NCBI GenBank assembly: GCA_045546135.1
Contig: JAZQCD010000023.1
Location: 62,001-126,000 of the forward strand
Direction of reading: 5' to 3'
From: RUG13409 sp045546135
Lineage (GTDB): Bacteria; Bacillota; Clostridia; Peptostreptococcales; Anaerovoracaceae
Length of the DNA: 64,000 nt
The position numbers were made by a program, and so were the translations under genes. Of this stretch, positions 26,317 to 37,000 are shown in pieces. Within the stretch, counting starts at the first letter, position 1, and each line of letters starts with the position of its first letter. The notes under the pieces are model-generated. The model was not told the DNA's origin, did no database searches, and saw only the letters and a program-made list of their open reading frames with translations.

Positions 26317-27276
26317 ATGAAGATAGTCGTATTGGACGGAAGTTCCCTTATGCAGGACGATGTGGATTGGAGCGGACTTGAAAGAGCAGGGGAACTTAGG
26401 GTATATAGAAATTCAAGCAACGATATAGATGAACTCGTATCAAAGATAGCTGATGCCGAAATAGTCATAACAAACAAGAAAGATATAACGAAGGATGTAA
26501 TAGACAGGTGCCCAAGCATCAAATACATAACTGTGATCGCTACAGGCTATGACAATGTGGATGCAGAGTATGCAAAGAAAAAGGGTATACCGGTATCCAA
26601 TGTACCGGCCTACGGCACGGCGGTAGTAGCCCAGTTTTCAATAGCGCTTCTTCTTGAGATAGCCCACCATGTTGGTGCTCATAATGACAGTGTTCACGCA
26701 GGAAACAGGGCTCCCGGCAGTGATTTTTCTCATTGGGAATATCCTCAGATGGAGCTTGACGGAAAGACTTTGGGTATCATAGGTTTTGGAAAGATAGGTC
26801 AAAGGGAAGCTATGATAGCAAGAGCTCTCGGAATGAAGGTCCTGGCCTTTGATATCTACCCTTCAGAAGAAGGAAAAAAATATGGAGAATATGTCGACTT
26901 GGAAACCCTTCTTGCAAGGAGCGATGTGATCTCTCTTCACTGCAATCTGACAGCTGAAAACAAGGGAATGATAAATAAGGAGTCCATATAAAAAATGAAG
27001 GACGGTGTCATTATCATAAATACTGCAAGAGGTCTCCTTGTAAATGAAAAGGACCTTGCCGATGCTTTAAGGAGCGGCAAGGTGGCAGCTGCAGGAGTCG
27101 ATGTGGTCTCATCAGAACCTATAGAAGATGATAACCCTCTTCTCACAGCACCAAACTGCATTATTACTCCTCACATAGCATGGGCTGCAAAGGAGAGCAG
27201 ACAGAGGATAATGGATGTGACCGTAGAGAATATAAAGGCTTTCATGGATGGACATCCGCAGAATATAGTAAACTGA
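26317..27276 (+). pseudogene. D-2-hydroxyacid dehydrogenase split by a stop codon
   Basis: Together the two halves give a full-length NAD-dependent D-2-hydroxyacid dehydrogenase of about 319 residues. The first half has the Rossmann motif GIIGFGKIG; the second has the catalytic Arg (NTARG), Glu (SSEPIEDDNPL) and His (TPHIAW). A single in-frame TAA at 26989-26991 interrupts the conserved stretch INKESI-stop-KMKDGVIIINTARG. The frame is otherwise undamaged. An ATG two codons later (26995) has AAGGAG 12 nt upstream, so reinitiation could give two chains. It could be a recent pseudogene, a split enzyme or a sequence error. The start at 26317 has GGAG 11 nt upstream. Confidence 0.75.
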
Positions 27277-27283
27277 AGATCAT

Positions 27284-27493
27284 TTATTGATTGTCTATCA
27301 TTGACTGATCCGTCGCTTCATCTATTTCTTCATCGTAACCTGTAAGTGCAGCAAAAGGAGCAAACTGCGCAGCCCTGTCATGATTGCTCATATGATTCCT
27401 TTTTGCTGAAACATGGTGGGGCAGATCTATGATGTCATCATATTTCCCGTTTTCTTTTTTCTTATCTTCCATCCCTTGTATCTTCTTTATCAT
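27284..27493 (-). CDS. YolD-like protein, short
   Basis: A 69-residue protein with the YolD-like core (KYDDIIDLPHHVS, then MSNHDRAAQFAPFAALTGYDE). In Clostridia such proteins of about 100 residues are encoded beside a UmuC-like Y-family polymerase and probably assist it. Here the C-terminal half (the helical tail after ALTGYDE) is missing, and the polymerase is about 10 kb away on the same strand. The start may be 27493 or the internal ATG at 27472. It may be truncated or decaying. Confidence 0.65.
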   Translation of the reverse strand: MIKKIQGMEDKKKENGKYDDIIDLPHHVSAKRNHMSNHDRAAQFAPFAALTGYDEEIDEATDQSMIDNQ

Positions 27494-27592
27494 TGCTTTA
27501 AGATTTTATTAATTAACTTTTCTTTGATCATATATATGTTATCATTGACTGTCACTTGAATGTCATAATCGATCATTAAAATGAAGAAGGTG

Positions 27593-27605
27593 AATGATAT
27601 TCATT
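27593..27605 (+). promoter_or_regulatory. Palindromic site upstream of the ABC pair
   Basis: AATGATATTCATT is a perfect 5-3-5 inverted repeat, about 90 nt before the first ATPase-permease gene. It resembles part of a Fur-type box, but the regulator is unknown. Confidence 0.3.
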
Positions 27606-27692
27606 TATGGATACACATATATTGTAACGACCGTAGATTTTTGCCGTCTATATAAGTGTATCATACCAAAAGATCACGGAGGAGCATTTTTT

Positions 27693-30086
27693 ATGCTTAA
27701 ATTAAAAAACGTTTCAAAGTTTTACTACTCCCACGGAGTAGTGACCAGCGGTTTTACAAAGGTCAACCTTGAATTTGAAAAAGGAGAGTTCGTAGCCATA
27801 ACAGGCGAGAGCGGGAGCGGTAAATCCACACTCCTCAATGTCATTTCAGGCCTTGATACTTACGAAGAAGGCGAAATGTACATAAACGGTGAAGAGACAA
27901 GCGCTTACAGCAATGCTGACTTTGAGAACTACCGCAGAAAATACATCGCAAATATCTATCAGAGTTTCAATTTGATAAACAGCTATACTGTTTATCAAAA
28001 TATCGAGATGGTACTGCTTCTTTCAAGGATGAAGAGAAAGGAAAGAAAGGCCAAGATACTTGATGTACTTGAAAAGGTGGGACTTAGCAAATTCAGACGC
28101 CAAAGAGCTTCAAGGCTTTCCGGAGGACAAAAGCAAAGGGTCGCTATCGCAAGGGCGCTCGTAAAGGATACTCCCATAATCGTAGCAGACGAACCTACAG
28201 GAAACTTAGATTCAGAGTCTGCAGCCAATGTCATAAAGCTTTTAAGTGAGCTCGCTGCAGACAGACTTGTCATAGTAGTAACTCACAACTACGATCAGGT
28301 CGAACCCTATGTTACAAGAAAGATAACCATGCATGACGGAAGAGTAACAGAAGATCTTAAGTTCGACCGCACTGCAGTAAAGGAAATAAAGGAAGATCAA
28401 GTTTCTGAAGGCAGCTTTGTTACAACAGAAGAAGATATGCCTGAGGGCAGTGTCACATCAGGTGCAGATGCTTCTGGCGTAACTTCGACTGCAAGCTCAG
28501 ATATGCAGGCTGAAAGCAAGGAAAAATATAAGGAACCGAAGAACAGAAGGATGCACCTTAATCTCATATCAAGGCTAAGGCTAGGTATCAGAAATACATT
28601 CAACCTGATACCCAAGTTCCTGCTGCTTCTTTTCATATTCCTCTTTGTTTCCGTAGCAGTCACAAGTCTTTATACTAACTTAAGAAAGCAGGACCATGAC
28701 TCAGGTCTCAGCGGAGATAACTACTTCTTCCAAAACAAGGATGAACACAGAGTCGTCATAAAAAAGGAAGACGGTTCTCCAATAACTGCAGAGGATTTCG
28801 AATCTTTGACAGCACTTTCCAATGTGCGTTCTGTATTCAAAGACGACGTGCTCCTTGATAACCAGGTCAACCTCCAGCACGAAGACAGTGCCAATGAAAA
28901 ATGGTATTACCTGAACGGGTACTTGACCGATATCAATGGAATGGGGATCACGGACGAGGACCTTACTTATGGACGTATGCCGACAGAACCAAACGAGGTG
29001 ATCGTAGTCGGACCGGAAGAGTACTATTACAATACCGAAGAAACTGCAAACGATGTGTTTACATGTGCTTTCGATCTTTGGCTTTCGAACGTATATTCTG
29101 AGACGCCGGCAGATTCAGGCATCGTGGTCACAGGTTTTCTCTTCAAACCCATGGACAGATGGGAATTCCAGATCGGCGTTTATCCTGAAGTCTTCGAAAA
29201 AGTCAAGATGGGCATAAACAGCGGATACAGCAACATGAAGATCAATGTTGCAGGAAAGGAATTTCAATCAGACCAATGGTCTCAGTTGAACAAGGTCATC
29301 CCAAGCTACAAGGTAGGAAGGGGACAGGCTCTCGTTTCAGCTGACTGGAACTATTACTGGGATTGGCAATGGGCTCCCGGACAGTGTTTCAACATAACCG
29401 TTTCAAACCTTTACTACACAGATACTAAATGCTTCCGTATAAGCGACATTTATTATTCCTGGAACTTTACTGAGAAGACAGGGTATTCCGACTACAGCTG
29501 GAACAACGGTATCATACTCATAAATCCTGCTGATTATCAGGAATTCTTCGATAAGGACTGCTATCAGAGCAGCATCTTTGTTGAGGATCCTGAAAAAGTA
29601 CAGGATACTTTGAGCAGCTTAAAGGAAATGGGATACGTTCCCCTTTACATTCAGGACTCTCTCATCCATTATGATCGTTCCTGGATGGCTATGAACGAGA
29701 TATTTACGACCCTTTGGTCATCAGCTCTTGTCATAGCGCTCTTCTTTATAAGCTACTTCATCATAAAACTCATAATGAGATCCAGAAATGTATACTTTGC
29801 AACAGTCAGGATGCTCGGAGGTTCAGCAGGAGACTGCAGGAGCCTACTTAGGATAGAACTGCTTTTAGTACTCAATCTGGCATTCTTCCTCATGATAGGC
29901 GCTCTTTACGCAGCTCACCTTGGATATTATGAGTTCAGCTTCGTGAGCGACATACTTCATTACTTAAAGCTTAAAGATTACATCGTACTCTATGTGGTCC
30001 TGAACCTCATGTCACTTATCATATCTTCGAGATATTCAAGGCAGCTCTTTAAGACCTCAGCAATGAATGTTTACAAGGAGGTATAG
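27693..30086 (+). CDS. ATPase-FtsX fusion ABC transporter, subunit 1
   Basis: A 797-residue protein. Residues 1 to about 225 are a LolD/MacB-type ATPase (GESGSGKST, LSGGQKQRV, ADEPTGNLDS). A variable linker, a membrane helix near 305, a large extracellular domain (about 325-680) and three C-terminal helices form a half-transporter of the MacB type. MacB-like pumps export peptides or drugs or reshape envelope lipids. The start at 27693 is chosen because CGGAGGAG lies just upstream. The partner subunit follows directly. Confidence 0.88.
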   Translation: MLKLKNVSKFYYSHGVVTSGFTKVNLEFEKGEFVAITGESGSGKSTLLNVISGLDTYEEGEMYINGEETSAYSNADFENYRRKYIANIYQSFNLINSYTVYQNIEMVLLLSRMKRKERKAKILDVLEKVGLSKFRRQRASRLSGGQKQRVAIARALVKDTPIIVADEPTGNLDSESAANVIKLLSELAADRLVIVVTHNYDQVEPYVTRKITMHDGRVTEDLKFDRTAVKEIKEDQVSEGSFVTTEEDMPEGSVTSGADASGVTSTASSDMQAESKEKYKEPKNRRMHLNLISRLRLGIRNTFNLIPKFLLLLFIFLFVSVAVTSLYTNLRKQDHDSGLSGDNYFFQNKDEHRVVIKKEDGSPITAEDFESLTALSNVRSVFKDDVLLDNQVNLQHEDSANEKWYYLNGYLTDINGMGITDEDLTYGRMPTEPNEVIVVGPEEYYYNTEETANDVFTCAFDLWLSNVYSETPADSGIVVTGFLFKPMDRWEFQIGVYPEVFEKVKMGINSGYSNMKINVAGKEFQSDQWSQLNKVIPSYKVGRGQALVSADWNYYWDWQWAPGQCFNITVSNLYYTDTKCFRISDIYYSWNFTEKTGYSDYSWNNGIILINPADYQEFFDKDCYQSSIFVEDPEKVQDTLSSLKEMGYVPLYIQDSLIHYDRSWMAMNEIFTTLWSSALVIALFFISYFIIKLIMRSRNVYFATVRMLGGSAGDCRSLLRIELLLVLNLAFFLMIGALYAAHLGYYEFSFVSDILHYLKLKDYIVLYVVLNLMSLIISSRYSRQLFKTSAMNVYKEV

Positions 30087-30090
30087 GGTC

Positions 30091-32520
30091 ATGGTAGAAG
30101 TCGTAAAAGTAAAAAAATATTACAACAGATTCAGACGCAACCAGGTCACAGCCATCGATGATACGACCCTGACCTTCGAAGATCACGGTCTTGTTGCCAT
30201 CCTCGGTAACTCAGGCTGCGGAAAGACAACTCTCCTCAACATGATAGGAGGTCTTGACAAGCCCAATTCAGGAAAGATCTTCGTCAACGGAAAGAAAATG
30301 AACGGTCTTTTCTCCGGAAGGACAGACAGCATCAGAAACAAGAACATAGGCTACATATTCCAAAATTACCATTTGGTAGATGATATGACAGTCTTTGATA
30401 ATGTAGCTCTCCCTCTTAGAATGCTGGGCCTCAGGAAAAAAGATAAACTCAAAGAGAACGTATATTACGCCCTCGAAAAGGTAGGTCTTTACAGGTACAG
30501 GAATCGTCCTGCAACAGCTCTTTCAGGCGGTGAACGCCAAAGAGTAGGCATTGCAAGGGCTATAGTAAAGAACCCAAAGATCATCATCGCAGATGAACCT
30601 ACAGGAAACCTGGATTCAGGAAACTCCCTTGAGGTCATGAATATAATCAAGACCATATCAAAGGAAAAGCTTGTCATCCTGGTCACCCACGAAAGGGAAC
30701 TGGCAGAGTTTTATGCAGACCGTGTCATAGAGATAGTAGACGGCAAGGTCGTCAATGACTACAAAAACGAAAGAGATGAGGCTCTTGATTACCGCATCGA
30801 TAACCATATCTATCTAAAGGATATGCCGGTGCATGAAAAAGGGAGCGCAGGAGGAATGAACATCTCCTTCTATTCTGACGGAAGCACCGATCTTGATGTC
30901 AAACTGGTTTTAAGAAACGGTAACCTGTATATAGAGACCAACGGCAGAAAAACAGAGGTAGTAGACTCCGATTCGGCCATCGAACTCATAGACGATCACT
31001 ATCATGCTCTGTCAAAAGAAGAAGCAGCAAAGAACGACTTTGACTATTCAAAGCTGGATACAGGACTGAAAAGACTTCGTTACCACTCCATATACAACAT
31101 ATTCAATCTGTTCGTAAACGGAGTAAGGAAGGTATTCAATTATCCTGTCCTAAAGAAGATACTTCTTGTCGGATTCATAGTTTCATCCATGTTCGTGATG
31201 TACTCTGCTTCCAGCGTAATAGGAATAAATACTGTTACAGATGATGAATTCGTCACTCAGAACAAGAACTATTTGTCCATAACGAATGCAAAGAACACAG
31301 TAGAAGATTTTACTGAGACAGAAAATCTTGAAAGTGTCAGATATGTCCTTCCCGGAAACGGAATGGTAGAGGTAGTCTTTGACTACAGCAACTACTATTA
31401 CCAGACCAACGGAGCTCAGGACAGGATAACAGCATCTCTTTCAGGAACATCTCTCATAGATGAGTCCATGCTCATAGCAGGAAGGATGCCCGAAGACAAA
31501 TATGAGATAGTCCTTGATAAGATGGCTTTCAAGAGTTCAAATACTTTGGAATACGGCAATGCTGTCATGGTAGGGCTAAAGGATGCCGAAAGCTTCATAG
31601 GAAAGCAATGCACCATCGGACAGATCGAAAAGAAGTATACCGTAGTCGGTATAGTAGACCTCATGTCACCTTGTGTATATGCCCTCGATGAAGAACTCTT
31701 CGGCATAGTGATGAGATCCTCAGGAGGCGGAAACTTTGCTGACGAGGACAACACAGCTGCTGTAACAGGACTTTCCGATTCAAAGAGCTACCTTTATGTA
31801 AGCCAGGGGAGATATCCGGTGAACCTTTACGAAGTGCTCATCCCTCAGGACTATATCTACACCTATTGGATAGGCAGCACTTTCCCGGGAAAGATCAACG
31901 GACACAATTTGACTGTATGCGGATTCTATATCAGCGCAGTCGACAATGCAGTATTCGTATCCGATGAGTGTTACAAATACAAATATATAGTTTCCACATC
32001 CGGTATGACAGTATGTCCTGAAAACAAGGAAGAAGCAATGATGATCTTTCAGGAACAGAACAAGGATGTAAAGGATACTTATGCAGATGCCGAAAGGACA
32101 TACAGGGGAGGCATTAAGGAGCAGGTCAAGGTCACTATGATCACTGCAGGAATAATCCTTGCCATATCTCTTGTCGAGATATTCCTTATGCTCAGGTCCT
32201 CATTCCTCTCAAGAGTAAAGGAGGTCGGAACTTTAAGGGCCATAGGACTTAAAAAGTTCGATGTCTACAAGATGTTCCTCGGAGAGATATTGGTGATAAC
32301 CTTTATAACTTCCACCATAGGATTCGTGGTCATGGGATACATACTCCATACACTTACACAGTATGCTTTCTTTGCAAATCAGTATGTACTGGATCAAAGG
32401 ATAGTGCTTATTTCTGTGGCAATAGTCTATGTGTTCAACATAATATTCGGATTGCTGCCCGTATTCTTCACCATGAGGAAGACACCTGCACAGATCCTTG
32501 CAAGGACAGATGTAGATTAA
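30091..32520 (+). CDS. ATPase-FtsX fusion ABC transporter, subunit 2
   Basis: An 809-residue paralogue of the previous protein with the same layout: ATPase (GNSGCGKTT near 38, LSGGERQRV, ADEPTGNLDS), a helix near 355-380, a large external domain and three C-terminal helices. The pair probably forms a heterodimer. The start at 30091 follows AAGGAGGT, which lies in the 3' end of subunit 1, four nt before its stop. Antimicrobial-peptide efflux is possible but not shown. Confidence 0.88.
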   Translation: MVEVVKVKKYYNRFRRNQVTAIDDTTLTFEDHGLVAILGNSGCGKTTLLNMIGGLDKPNSGKIFVNGKKMNGLFSGRTDSIRNKNIGYIFQNYHLVDDMTVFDNVALPLRMLGLRKKDKLKENVYYALEKVGLYRYRNRPATALSGGERQRVGIARAIVKNPKIIIADEPTGNLDSGNSLEVMNIIKTISKEKLVILVTHERELAEFYADRVIEIVDGKVVNDYKNERDEALDYRIDNHIYLKDMPVHEKGSAGGMNISFYSDGSTDLDVKLVLRNGNLYIETNGRKTEVVDSDSAIELIDDHYHALSKEEAAKNDFDYSKLDTGLKRLRYHSIYNIFNLFVNGVRKVFNYPVLKKILLVGFIVSSMFVMYSASSVIGINTVTDDEFVTQNKNYLSITNAKNTVEDFTETENLESVRYVLPGNGMVEVVFDYSNYYYQTNGAQDRITASLSGTSLIDESMLIAGRMPEDKYEIVLDKMAFKSSNTLEYGNAVMVGLKDAESFIGKQCTIGQIEKKYTVVGIVDLMSPCVYALDEELFGIVMRSSGGGNFADEDNTAAVTGLSDSKSYLYVSQGRYPVNLYEVLIPQDYIYTYWIGSTFPGKINGHNLTVCGFYISAVDNAVFVSDECYKYKYIVSTSGMTVCPENKEEAMMIFQEQNKDVKDTYADAERTYRGGIKEQVKVTMITAGIILAISLVEIFLMLRSSFLSRVKEVGTLRAIGLKKFDVYKMFLGEILVITFITSTIGFVVMGYILHTLTQYAFFANQYVLDQRIVLISVAIVYVFNIIFGLLPVFFTMRKTPAQILARTDVD

Positions 32521-32553
32521 TAATAACAGGTATAGAGAGTTAACAGCAGGATG

Positions 32554-32577
32554 CGCCGGGCAAATGCCCGGCGTTTT
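32554..32577 (+). terminator. Intrinsic terminator
   Basis: CGCCGGGC and GCCCGGCG pair perfectly around AAAT, then TTTT. Ends the ATPase-permease pair. Confidence 0.9.
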
Positions 32578-32660
32578 CCTTTGAGATGAAAGGTCATGGA
32601 TCGCGGATCAAAGACCATCATTACCCATACACATTTTTTGATATTTTGAGTAAGTTTTTT

Positions 32661-32676
32661 GTAAACGCCCGTTTAC
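32661..32676 (+). promoter_or_regulatory. Palindromic operator for the TetR operon
   Basis: GTAAACG-CC-CGTTTAC is a perfect 7-2-7 inverted repeat. It overlaps a likely -35 (TTTACT, 32672-32677) with a 17-bp spacer to TAGAAT (32695-32700). TetR proteins usually repress their own operon from such sites, so this is the likely operator of the gene at 32763. Confidence 0.65.
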
Positions 32677-32762
32677 TTTTGAAACTGTATATATTAGAAT
32701 CAATAATGAACATGGGTTTATTTAATCGCTGAATGGCAGGATAAAGCCAAGGAGGCAGACAT

Positions 32763-33392
32763 ATGCAGATCCTTAAAGATGACGTAAGAGACAGGATAGT
32801 TGAATCGGCCAAAAACGAATTCCTCGAAAAGGGCATAGACAAAGCCAGCATGAGGAATATTGCAGCAGGAAGCAATATGACCGTAGGCAATCTCTACAGG
32901 TATTTTAAAAACAAGGAAGAACTGAACAACTTCATAGTAGGGGAGACTCTCGAAGAGATAGATAAGCTTGTCAGAAGGAGCTCAAAAAATACAGTCAGCA
33001 TCAACAGCGAAGAGATGGATATCAATCTGACAGTCCAGCAATACATCGATGTACTTGACGGCCTTGCTGATGAGCTTGTCGACATATACAGAAAGCACAG
33101 AGTGGAATTCAACATACTCATGATGCATTCGAAGCTGAATGACAGCATAACGGATTGGTTCGCAGGACTCATAGAGCATATCATAGAGAGTCACTATGGA
33201 CTCAATGAGTTCCGGGAGCAGATTAGAGTATTGTCTCACGGGTATGCGGTCTCCGTCTTTTCCGGGATCAGGGATATGTTTCGGAATTCAAAACTCAGCG
33301 CAGAGTCCCTAAAAGACGTGATCAAGATTTATTTCAGATCCTATGTGAGCAACCTCTCGTCGGATACTGCAAGGTTCACAGGAGATATATAA
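32763..33392 (+). CDS. TetR-family transcriptional regulator
   Basis: A 209-residue regulator with a standard N-terminal helix-turn-helix (KASMRNIAAGSNMTVGNLYRYFKNKEEL, residues about 28-55, quoted in parts: MTVGNLYRYFKNK is the recognition region). The C-terminal ligand domain is unassigned. It precedes a LolD/FtsX exporter in the same operon and likely controls it through the palindrome at 32661. Ribosome site: AAGGAGG. Confidence 0.88.
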   Translation: MQILKDDVRDRIVESAKNEFLEKGIDKASMRNIAAGSNMTVGNLYRYFKNKEELNNFIVGETLEEIDKLVRRSSKNTVSINSEEMDINLTVQQYIDVLDGLADELVDIYRKHRVEFNILMMHSKLNDSITDWFAGLIEHIIESHYGLNEFREQIRVLSHGYAVSVFSGIRDMFRNSKLSAESLKDVIKIYFRSYVSNLSSDTARFTGDI

Positions 33393-33393
33393 A

Positions 33394-34095
33394 GTGGCAT
33401 TCATAGAATTCAAAAACGTTTCAAAAATATATCAGATGGGAGAAGTCGAGATCAAGGCTCTTGACGACATATCCTTTTCCATAGAAAAGGGTGAATTCGT
33501 CGTGGTCCTCGGAGCCAGCGGAGCAGGAAAGACCACCATCCTCAATATCCTTGGAGGTATGGATACTGCAAGCAAGGGTGAAGTCATCATAGATGATGAG
33601 GATATAGCCGGCTATGATGCAAAGCAGCTTACAGACTACAGGCGCTTTGATATCGGCTTTGTATTTCAGTTCTATAATCTGGTCCAAAACCTCACAGCAA
33701 AGGAGAACGTGGACCTGGCTCTTCAGATATCTAAAGACCCTCTTGATTCAAGAACTGTCCTTGGGATGGTAGGTCTAAAGAGCAGGATGAACAATTTCCC
33801 GTCTCAACTTTCAGGAGGAGAGCAGCAAAGGGTCGCCATAGCAAGAGCAGTTGCAAAGAATCCAAAGCTCCTTCTTTGCGATGAACCGACAGGAGCACTT
33901 GACTATGTAACAGGAAAGCAGGTCCTGAAAGTCCTTCAGGATATGAACAAAAATAACGGCATGACAGTAGTCATGATCACTCATAACGGAGCTCTTGCCG
34001 ATATGGGTCAAAAGATCATCAGAGTAAAGAGCGGCCACATAGAGTCAGTGGAGATAAACGAACATCCAAAAGCCATAGAGGATATTGAATATTAA
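33394..34095 (+). CDS. LolD/MacB-type ABC ATPase
   Basis: A 233-residue ATPase with Walker A GASGAGKTT near 40, signature LSGGEQQRV and Walker B LLCDEPTGALDY. The start is GTG, one base after the TetR stop, with AGGAG 9 nt upstream. It has no fused permease and should pair with the FtsX-type permease that follows immediately. Confidence 0.92.
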   Translation: MAFIEFKNVSKIYQMGEVEIKALDDISFSIEKGEFVVVLGASGAGKTTILNILGGMDTASKGEVIIDDEDIAGYDAKQLTDYRRFDIGFVFQFYNLVQNLTAKENVDLALQISKDPLDSRTVLGMVGLKSRMNNFPSQLSGGEQQRVAIARAVAKNPKLLLCDEPTGALDYVTGKQVLKVLQDMNKNNGMTVVMITHNGALADMGQKIIRVKSGHIESVEINEHPKAIEDIEY

Positions 34096-37000
34096 ATGTT
34101 TCAAAAGGACACTTTCAGATTAATAAAAAGTACTTTCAACAGGTTCTTTTCACTTTTCATGATGGTGGTAATAGGCGTAGCCTTCATGATGGGGCTTATG
34201 TCCACCAAGATAATAATGAAGGGAAGCGTTGATGCATATAACGACAAATACAAACTGCAGGATCTGCAGCTTGTATCTTCCTATGGTTTTGATGAAGATG
34301 ATATAGATGCCATAAAAAAGCAGGAAGGACTTTCAGGAGTCTTCCCATCTAAATTTGTTGATTGCTACTGCAAGAGAGCGACAGGCAGCAACACGGTAAC
34401 AAGGGTAGAAGAGATCGAAAGAAATGTAAATGAGCTGGAACTTGTTGAAGGCAGATTTCCGAATAAAAGTGATGAGATAGTGCTCCTTTATGCCAGTGTA
34501 TATCCATCGGCATATCCTGTCGGTACAAAGGTCACGCTTTACCTTGAAAAAGACGATCTCTCAGAGCAGCTTAAAAATCTTGAATATACCATAGTAGGTT
34601 TTGCAGAATGTCCCGCATACTATTCAAAGGCTCTTGGAAACAGCACCCTCGACAACAAAGAACTCAGCATGGTATGCTTTGTACCTTCTGATAATTTCCT
34701 TGAGGATTACTATAAAACAGTATATCTGACCTTGGATGGCGCAGAAGAGTATGTATCCTATACAGACGAATACAAAGATTTTGTATCTGAAGAGATCATG
34801 GATATAGAAAACTTTGCTGCTGTTCAGCAGGAGCATAGAAAAGCAAAGATCAAGGATGAATATGAAGAAGAGTTAAGAAAAGGCGAAGAGGAATTTGAAG
34901 AAAAGAAAGCCGAAGGGCAGAAGGCTCTTGAAGATGCAAAAAAAGAACTTGATGATGCCAATGTAAAATTGATACTTGCAGAGATGCAGATAGATCAAAA
35001 TATGGCAACGCTCAGCGCATCAAAGGCCCTTATAGAAGAAAATGAGAAAAAGCTGGAAGCCAATGAAAAGCTCCTTGCAGATGCTGCCTCTCAGGTCGAA
35101 GCTGCAGATCCTGACGGAAGGAGTTTTGATGAGATCTATGAACAGGTCTCAGCCATATATGGTGTATACCAGGTACTCAAGACTGTAAGCTCTTCAGATA
35201 TAGCATCTGAAGGACTCAGCATTTCAGCTCTTGAAGAAAGAAACGAAGAGATAAGGGCACAGATCGATGCCAACGATATCGAGATCAAAGCTTTGGAAAC
35301 AGAGCTTGAAGCCCTTGATCCACAAGAAGAAAACTACGAGCAGGAAAGCTCGAGGATAAACGGTGAGATAGCTCTTTTAAGAGTGAGAAACAATACTCTT
35401 GAAGGAGAATACAATGCAAATCTGGCTGCTATCACAGCTATGAGAAATGCCGGCGTAAGCGATGTATCAGGAAGCATTGAAGATATACTCGCTCAGCTCG
35501 ATGCTGCTGCAGGCGGTTCTGTAGAAGAAAGCTATGCACAAATTTCAGCTCTAAAAAACGGACTTGATCAGGTAGCAGATGGCAGAGCTCAGCTTGAAGC
35601 AGGTAAAGCAGAACTAAAGGCAGGAGAAGAGCAGCTTTATGCTTATCAGGCAACTATCGCTTCATCAAGAAAGCAATATGAGCAGGCCCTGAAAGAATAC
35701 AATGACGGTGTATACGAGTTCAACACTGAGATAGAAAAGGCTGAGAGCGAACTAAAAAAGGCAAGGCAAGAGCTTGAGGACCTTCCTGACGCTGCATGGA
35801 CCATACTTGACAGAGACAGTCATTATTCCAGCTACATGTTTAAAGGCAGCGCCGATCAAATGGGGACCATAGGCGTATCCCTTCCCGTTTTGTTTTTCCT
35901 CGTTGCTGCTCTTGTATCCATGACTACCATGACCAGGCTCATAGATGAGCAAAGAGGCCAGATAGGCATATTCAGAGCCCTTGGCTTTTCCAATGGAGCC
36001 ATTATCGGGAAATATGTCGTCTATTCTTTGCTTGCTACTTTGAGCGGCAGCGTATTTGGCGTAGTCATAGGTCTTGCCATATTCCCGACCGTAATATACA
36101 ACGCATGGCGGCTCATGTATATTTTGCCTCCCATGCAGATCATAGTAAATATACCTATACTGATCCTTTGCGTCTCATCTTTCAGTCTCCTTCTTTGCGG
36201 TATCAGCGCTTTGGTAGTAAGGAAGACATTAAGGGAAATGCCGTCTCAGCTCATGAGGCCAAAGGCGCCGAAGAATGCAAAACCTGTGTTCCTTGAAAAG
36301 ATCAAGTTCATATGGAACAAGCTCTCCTTTACATCAAAGATCACGGCAAGGAACATCATAAGGTATAAATCAAGGTTCTTCATGACGGTAATAGGCGTTG
36401 CCGGTTGCACAGGACTTCTTGTGGTAGGATGGGGCGTAAAAGATTCTATCGGAGATATCATAGAGATCCAGTTCGGACGTATATTTGGCTATGAATATTC
36501 TGTAAATATACAAGACGACAGGAATCTGGATGAATTCATAGCTGTGCTTGAGAACGACCTTGACTACAGATACATGGCTCCTGTCATGGAGTTCACATCA
36601 AGGCTTTACGGAGGCAAGAATGACGATCAGACCATGTCTGTATATGTCATAGATGCAAGGAAGTCTGATGAGCTCTTGGACCTCAGGAAGCCGAACGGGA
36701 AAACTAAGATAAGGCTTGGAAACAGCGGGGTCATAGTATCAGAAAAATTCGCAAACACAAATAATATAAAAAAGGGAGACTTTATAACCATAGAATCAAG
36801 GCTCGGCGTAAAGGCGCAGGTGGAGGTGAGCGATATCTGCGAGATGTATTTCCAGCATTATGTTTTCATGTCGGAAGTCTGTTATAGGAATACTTTTGGT
36901 GAGGAGATACATCCAAAATATATTGCAGTCTGTACTGAAAACGGTGAAAAACTTGCAAGAGATATGAAAAAGATAGAAGGGTATGTGTCAACTGTAGATT

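Noticed and set aside
26989..26991. Stop codon recoding in the dehydrogenase
   Set aside because: The stop is TAA, which is not used for selenocysteine or pyrrolysine, and no recoding signal is visible.
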